A stretch of DNA of 64,000 nucleotides, from the NCBI RefSeq assembly GCF_022059845.1, contig NZ_CP091851.1, forward strand, positions 3,844,001-3,908,000, read 5' to 3'. This stretch comes from Terrirubrum flagellatum. Lineage in GTDB: Bacteria; Pseudomonadota; Alphaproteobacteria; Rhizobiales; Beijerinckiaceae. Within the stretch, counting starts at the first letter, position 1, and every line of letters begins with the position of its first letter. This document shows positions 62,046-64,000 of this stretch, piece after piece. The translations under genes and the position numbers were made by a program. The notes under the pieces are model-generated. The model was not told the origin of the DNA. It worked only from the letters and a program-made list of their open reading frames with translations, and did no database searches.

Positions 62046-62594
62046 ATGCATAGCGAAAAGCAGAAGATGCTCGCGGGCGAACTCTATGACGCCAACGATC
62101 CGGAGATTCAGGCCGATCTCCTCACGACGCAGCGCTGGCTCGCGCGCTATAACGCATCGCTCGGCTCGACTCCGGATGAGCTGCTTTCACAGCTGCGGGA
62201 AAGATTAGGCGCGGCCAGCGACGGATCGCTCATTCGACCTCCCTTCCATTGCGACTACGGCTTCAATATTCGCTTGGGACGCGGCGTTTTCCTCAATTTC
62301 AACTGCGTCATTCTCGATGTCGTTGCGGTCGAGATCGGCGACCAGACGCAGATTGGTCCGGGCGTTCAGATCTACGCCGCCGATCATCCGCGCGATGCGG
62401 CCGCTAGGCGGACCGGTCTTGAATATGGGCGGCCGGTCACAATCGGCCGCAATGTCTGGATCGGCGGCGGCGCGATCATTTTGCCCGGCGTGACGATCGG
62501 CGACGACGCTGTTATCGGCGCCGGAGCGGTGGTCACGCGCGACGTCGCTGTCGGAGCAACAGTTCTCGGCAATCCCGCGCGTCCGCGCTCGTGA
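62046..62594 (+). CDS. Maltose/galactoside O-acetyltransferase-like enzyme (Maa/LacA/NodL family)
   Basis: 182 residues from ATG 62046 with GGAG upstream (ATG 62031 adds five). N-terminal Mac domain: EKQKMLAGELYDANDPEIQADL. The rest is a left-handed beta-helix of hexapeptide repeats (IGDQTQIGPGVQIYAADHP, with the catalytic His; RPVTIGRNVWIGGGAIILPGVTIGDDAVIGAGAVVTRDV). It acetylates a sugar with acetyl-CoA. A role with the EPS cannot be excluded, but it lies 10 kb from the island. Confidence 0.93.
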   Translation: MHSEKQKMLAGELYDANDPEIQADLLTTQRWLARYNASLGSTPDELLSQLRERLGAASDGSLIRPPFHCDYGFNIRLGRGVFLNFNCVILDVVAVEIGDQTQIGPGVQIYAADHPRDAAARRTGLEYGRPVTIGRNVWIGGGAIILPGVTIGDDAVIGAGAVVTRDVAVGATVLGNPARPRS

Positions 62595-62599
62595 GCGCG
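62584..62599. terminator. Hairpin between convergent genes
   Basis: CGCGCTC-GT-GAGCGCG covers the stop codon of the acetyltransferase gene, 6 bases before the convergent stop at 62605. A compact stem that may end transcription both ways; no T-run. Confidence 0.4.
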
Positions 62600-62604
62600 C
62601 CGCT

Positions 62605-63015
62605 TCACGGATGCAGCGACAGCCCCTTCACGATCTTGTCGATCTCCCTGCGCTCGGCGTGCAACGCAATGCCGACAAGATCGAGCGCGTCGGTCGCGAC
62701 CGCGGCGACGGCGGCGCGATTGGCGTCGTCATGGCCCGTCGCGAACAGCTCCTTCGTGTAGATCGAGGCGCGCGCGCCGCGGCCTGACGCTCGCGCGAGC
62801 GTCTTCGTCAAATCATCCGCTGTCGCGACATAGACCAGCACCGGCTGGCGGATCAGCGGCCCGTAAAATTTCCCTGATGCGTCGGCATAGGGTTCGCCGC
62901 CCAATTCCGGCGCGGCGGCGACGAGCCCGCCCGAGAGGAAGCAGGCGACATTCAGTTTCTGCCAGACGGCGAGATCGTCGCGCACGACGACGGCGATCTT
63001 GGTATCAAAGCGCAT
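62605..63015 (-). CDS. DUF2000 family protein
   Basis: 136 residues from ATG 63015 (ATG 63024 adds three). The start RFDTKIAVVVRDDLAVWQKLNVACFLSGGL and PVLVYVATADDL with YTKELFATGHDDANRAAVAAV are the signature parts of DUF2000, a small soluble family thought to be peptidyl-tRNA-hydrolase-like in fold. Biological role unknown. It stands between an acetyltransferase gene and an exported protein gene. Confidence 0.88.
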   Translation of the reverse strand: MRFDTKIAVVVRDDLAVWQKLNVACFLSGGLVAAAPELGGEPYADASGKFYGPLIRQPVLVYVATADDLTKTLARASGRGARASIYTKELFATGHDDANRAAVAAVATDALDLVGIALHAERREIDKIVKGLSLHP

Positions 63016-63092
63016 GGACAGCATGCTGGGCGAGATCGCGCCTGACCGTCTTGAACGATCGTGCGTAGCTCCCGAACGCGCTTCGGCCGCCG

Positions 63093-63479
63093 CTACTGGA
63101 TGGTCACGTCATAGACGACGTTGGTGCAGGCCGACCCGTCGCCGCGGCATACGCGCACCGCATAGGAGTCGCCTCCCTTGTAGCCGGCGGCTGCAGCGTA
63201 GGAAAAGCGCGTCAGGCCGGTCTTTTGCAGGACGCCGTGGCCAGGATTCTGGGTGATCTGGCCGCTGCGAAGGGGTGTCGTGCCTCCGAAAGCGTTGAAG
63301 AAATGAACGCAGGTGCGCCCCTTCCAAATCTGCACGGCTCGGGTCAGCGTCTCGCCTTGATATAACGGTCGCAGCGGGCCGGTCTTGCATTCGGCGGCGG
63401 CGTAGCCGCTGACGAGCGAGAACAAGCCGCCCAGCGCGATGGCGGCGAACAAAGACGATTTGCGACGAACACCATTCAT
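63093..63479 (-). CDS. Exported small Cys-containing hypothetical protein
   Basis: 128 residues; signal peptide with basic start (NGVRRKSSLFAAIALGGLFSL) cut near GYAAAE. The mature protein has four Cys (CKTG, RTCVHF, RVCRGD, ACTNV), likely two disulfides, and a beta-rich pattern ending NVVYDVTIQ. No family recognised. The 150 bases upstream are shared with the divergent AraC-type gene, which may control it. Confidence 0.6.
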   Translation of the reverse strand: MNGVRRKSSLFAAIALGGLFSLVSGYAAAECKTGPLRPLYQGETLTRAVQIWKGRTCVHFFNAFGGTTPLRSGQITQNPGHGVLQKTGLTRFSYAAAAGYKGGDSYAVRVCRGDGSACTNVVYDVTIQ

Positions 63480-63629
63480 TGATCTGCTTTCCCCGAAAGT
63501 CCGGACGAGACGATGCTATATTGGAGGGCCGCCAGCGGCGGGACATCAAAAATCTCTCGCTACGGCCTCAACATCATGGTTCCTTGACACAGTGATGAAT
63601 CGATTGCGCATCTGTCGTGCGAGGCGCCC

Positions 63630-64000
63630 GTGCTGAACGATCGCGCGCCGCGCCGCATGTTTATCGAGGACGCGCCTCCTCCGGCGAGCACGCCGCAGGC
63701 CGGCGACTGGATCAGGCTTGCCCCCGCGCAGCCGGGGATCGAGCGGATCGACGCGTTCTTTTCCGGCCACGCCTATGATCCGCATCGCCATGACGCTTAT
63801 GCGTTGGGGACCACGCTGTCGGGCGTGCAGCGCTTCGATTATCGCGGCCGAGAGGCCAATAGCCGCTCGGGCGACGCCATCGTGCTGCATCCGGACGAGC
63901 GGCATAACGGCCGCTCCGGCGCGGAAGGCGGCTTCCGCTATCGCATGCTCTATCTTGAGCCGCGCCTGATCCGCGACGCGCTCGGCGAAAAAGCAAGCGC
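63630..64000 (+). CDS. AraC family transcriptional regulator, N-terminal part (runs off the window)
   Basis: GTG 63630 follows GAGG, and the frame remains open to the right edge (123 codons). It shows the AraC-type sensor domain: IERIDAFFSGHAYDPHRHDAYALGTTLSGVQRFDYRG, then GDAIVLHPDERHNGRSG and FRYRMLYLEPRLIRDAL. This is the cupin half that binds an effector; the helix-turn-helix half lies outside. ATG 63657 is an alternative start. Confidence 0.85.
   Translation, partial: MLNDRAPRRMFIEDAPPPASTPQAGDWIRLAPAQPGIERIDAFFSGHAYDPHRHDAYALGTTLSGVQRFDYRGREANSRSGDAIVLHPDERHNGRSGAEGGFRYRMLYLEPRLIRDALGEKAS

Noticed and set aside
1-64000. CRISPR array, transposase, integrase, tRNA or rRNA
   Set aside because: No regularly spaced identical direct repeats, no DDE or recombinase motifs in any plausible frame, and no tRNA-like T-loop with acceptor stem was seen by eye.

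Overview
The window is GC-rich, gene-dense DNA of a Gram-negative alphaproteobacterium, most likely of the order Hyphomicrobiales (Rhizobiales). This rests on the housekeeping order LpoA-like lipoprotein / rsmI / yraN ... gshB, on PssD/PssE- and PrsD/PrsE-type polysaccharide genes, and on several palindromic intergenic repeats of the kind common in that order. Genus cannot be fixed from the sequence alone. I saw no tRNA, rRNA, transposase, integrase or CRISPR array.

Layout. (1) 1-4.0 kb: housekeeping flank with the tail of a possible hemW, a small papain-fold-like hydrolase, an LpoA-like lipoprotein, rsmI and yraN. (2) 4.2-52.2 kb: a roughly 48-kb exopolysaccharide (EPS) island lying between yraN and gshB, which are neighbours in related genomes. 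(3) 52.4-64 kb: gshB, an aminotransferase/amidase pair, a serine beta-lactamase-like hydrolase followed by a vestigial amidase tail, a cytochrome c, the flavocytochrome c sulfide dehydrogenase pair fccA-fccB, ribF, a maltose-type acetyltransferase, small proteins and the start of an AraC regulator.

The island encodes a full polymer pathway. An ExoY/WcaJ-type enzyme loads the first sugar-phosphate on the lipid carrier. About nine glycosyltransferases extend it: PssD/PssE, WecG/TagA, four GT4 and two GT2 proteins. Five membrane acyltransferases, two with SGNH domains, decorate it. Two Wzx-like flippases and three O-antigen-ligase/Wzy-like proteins can translocate and polymerise it. Wza-like and Wzc/ExoP-like proteins handle export and chain length. 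The island also carries several enzymes that could cut or remodel the polymer: a GH74-like beta-propeller, a GH16 glucanase and two heparin-lyase-I-like proteins. A PrsD/PrsE-type type I secretion pair lies in the same island and is the likely exporter of the two large signal-less enzymes. A LapG-like cysteine protease and a PPP-family phosphatase complete it.

Most unusual points: (a) the GH16 enzyme and one lyase-like enzyme share cadherin-like domains plus a 24-residue HYDxxW repeat module at the C-terminus and no RTX motifs; (b) a pair resembling the head-spike base (Rcc01079 family) and a spike fibre of gene transfer agents sits inside the EPS locus; (c) two 117-bp inverted repeats bracket 20.9 kb of the island; (d) a decayed amidase tail lies behind the beta-lactamase-like gene.
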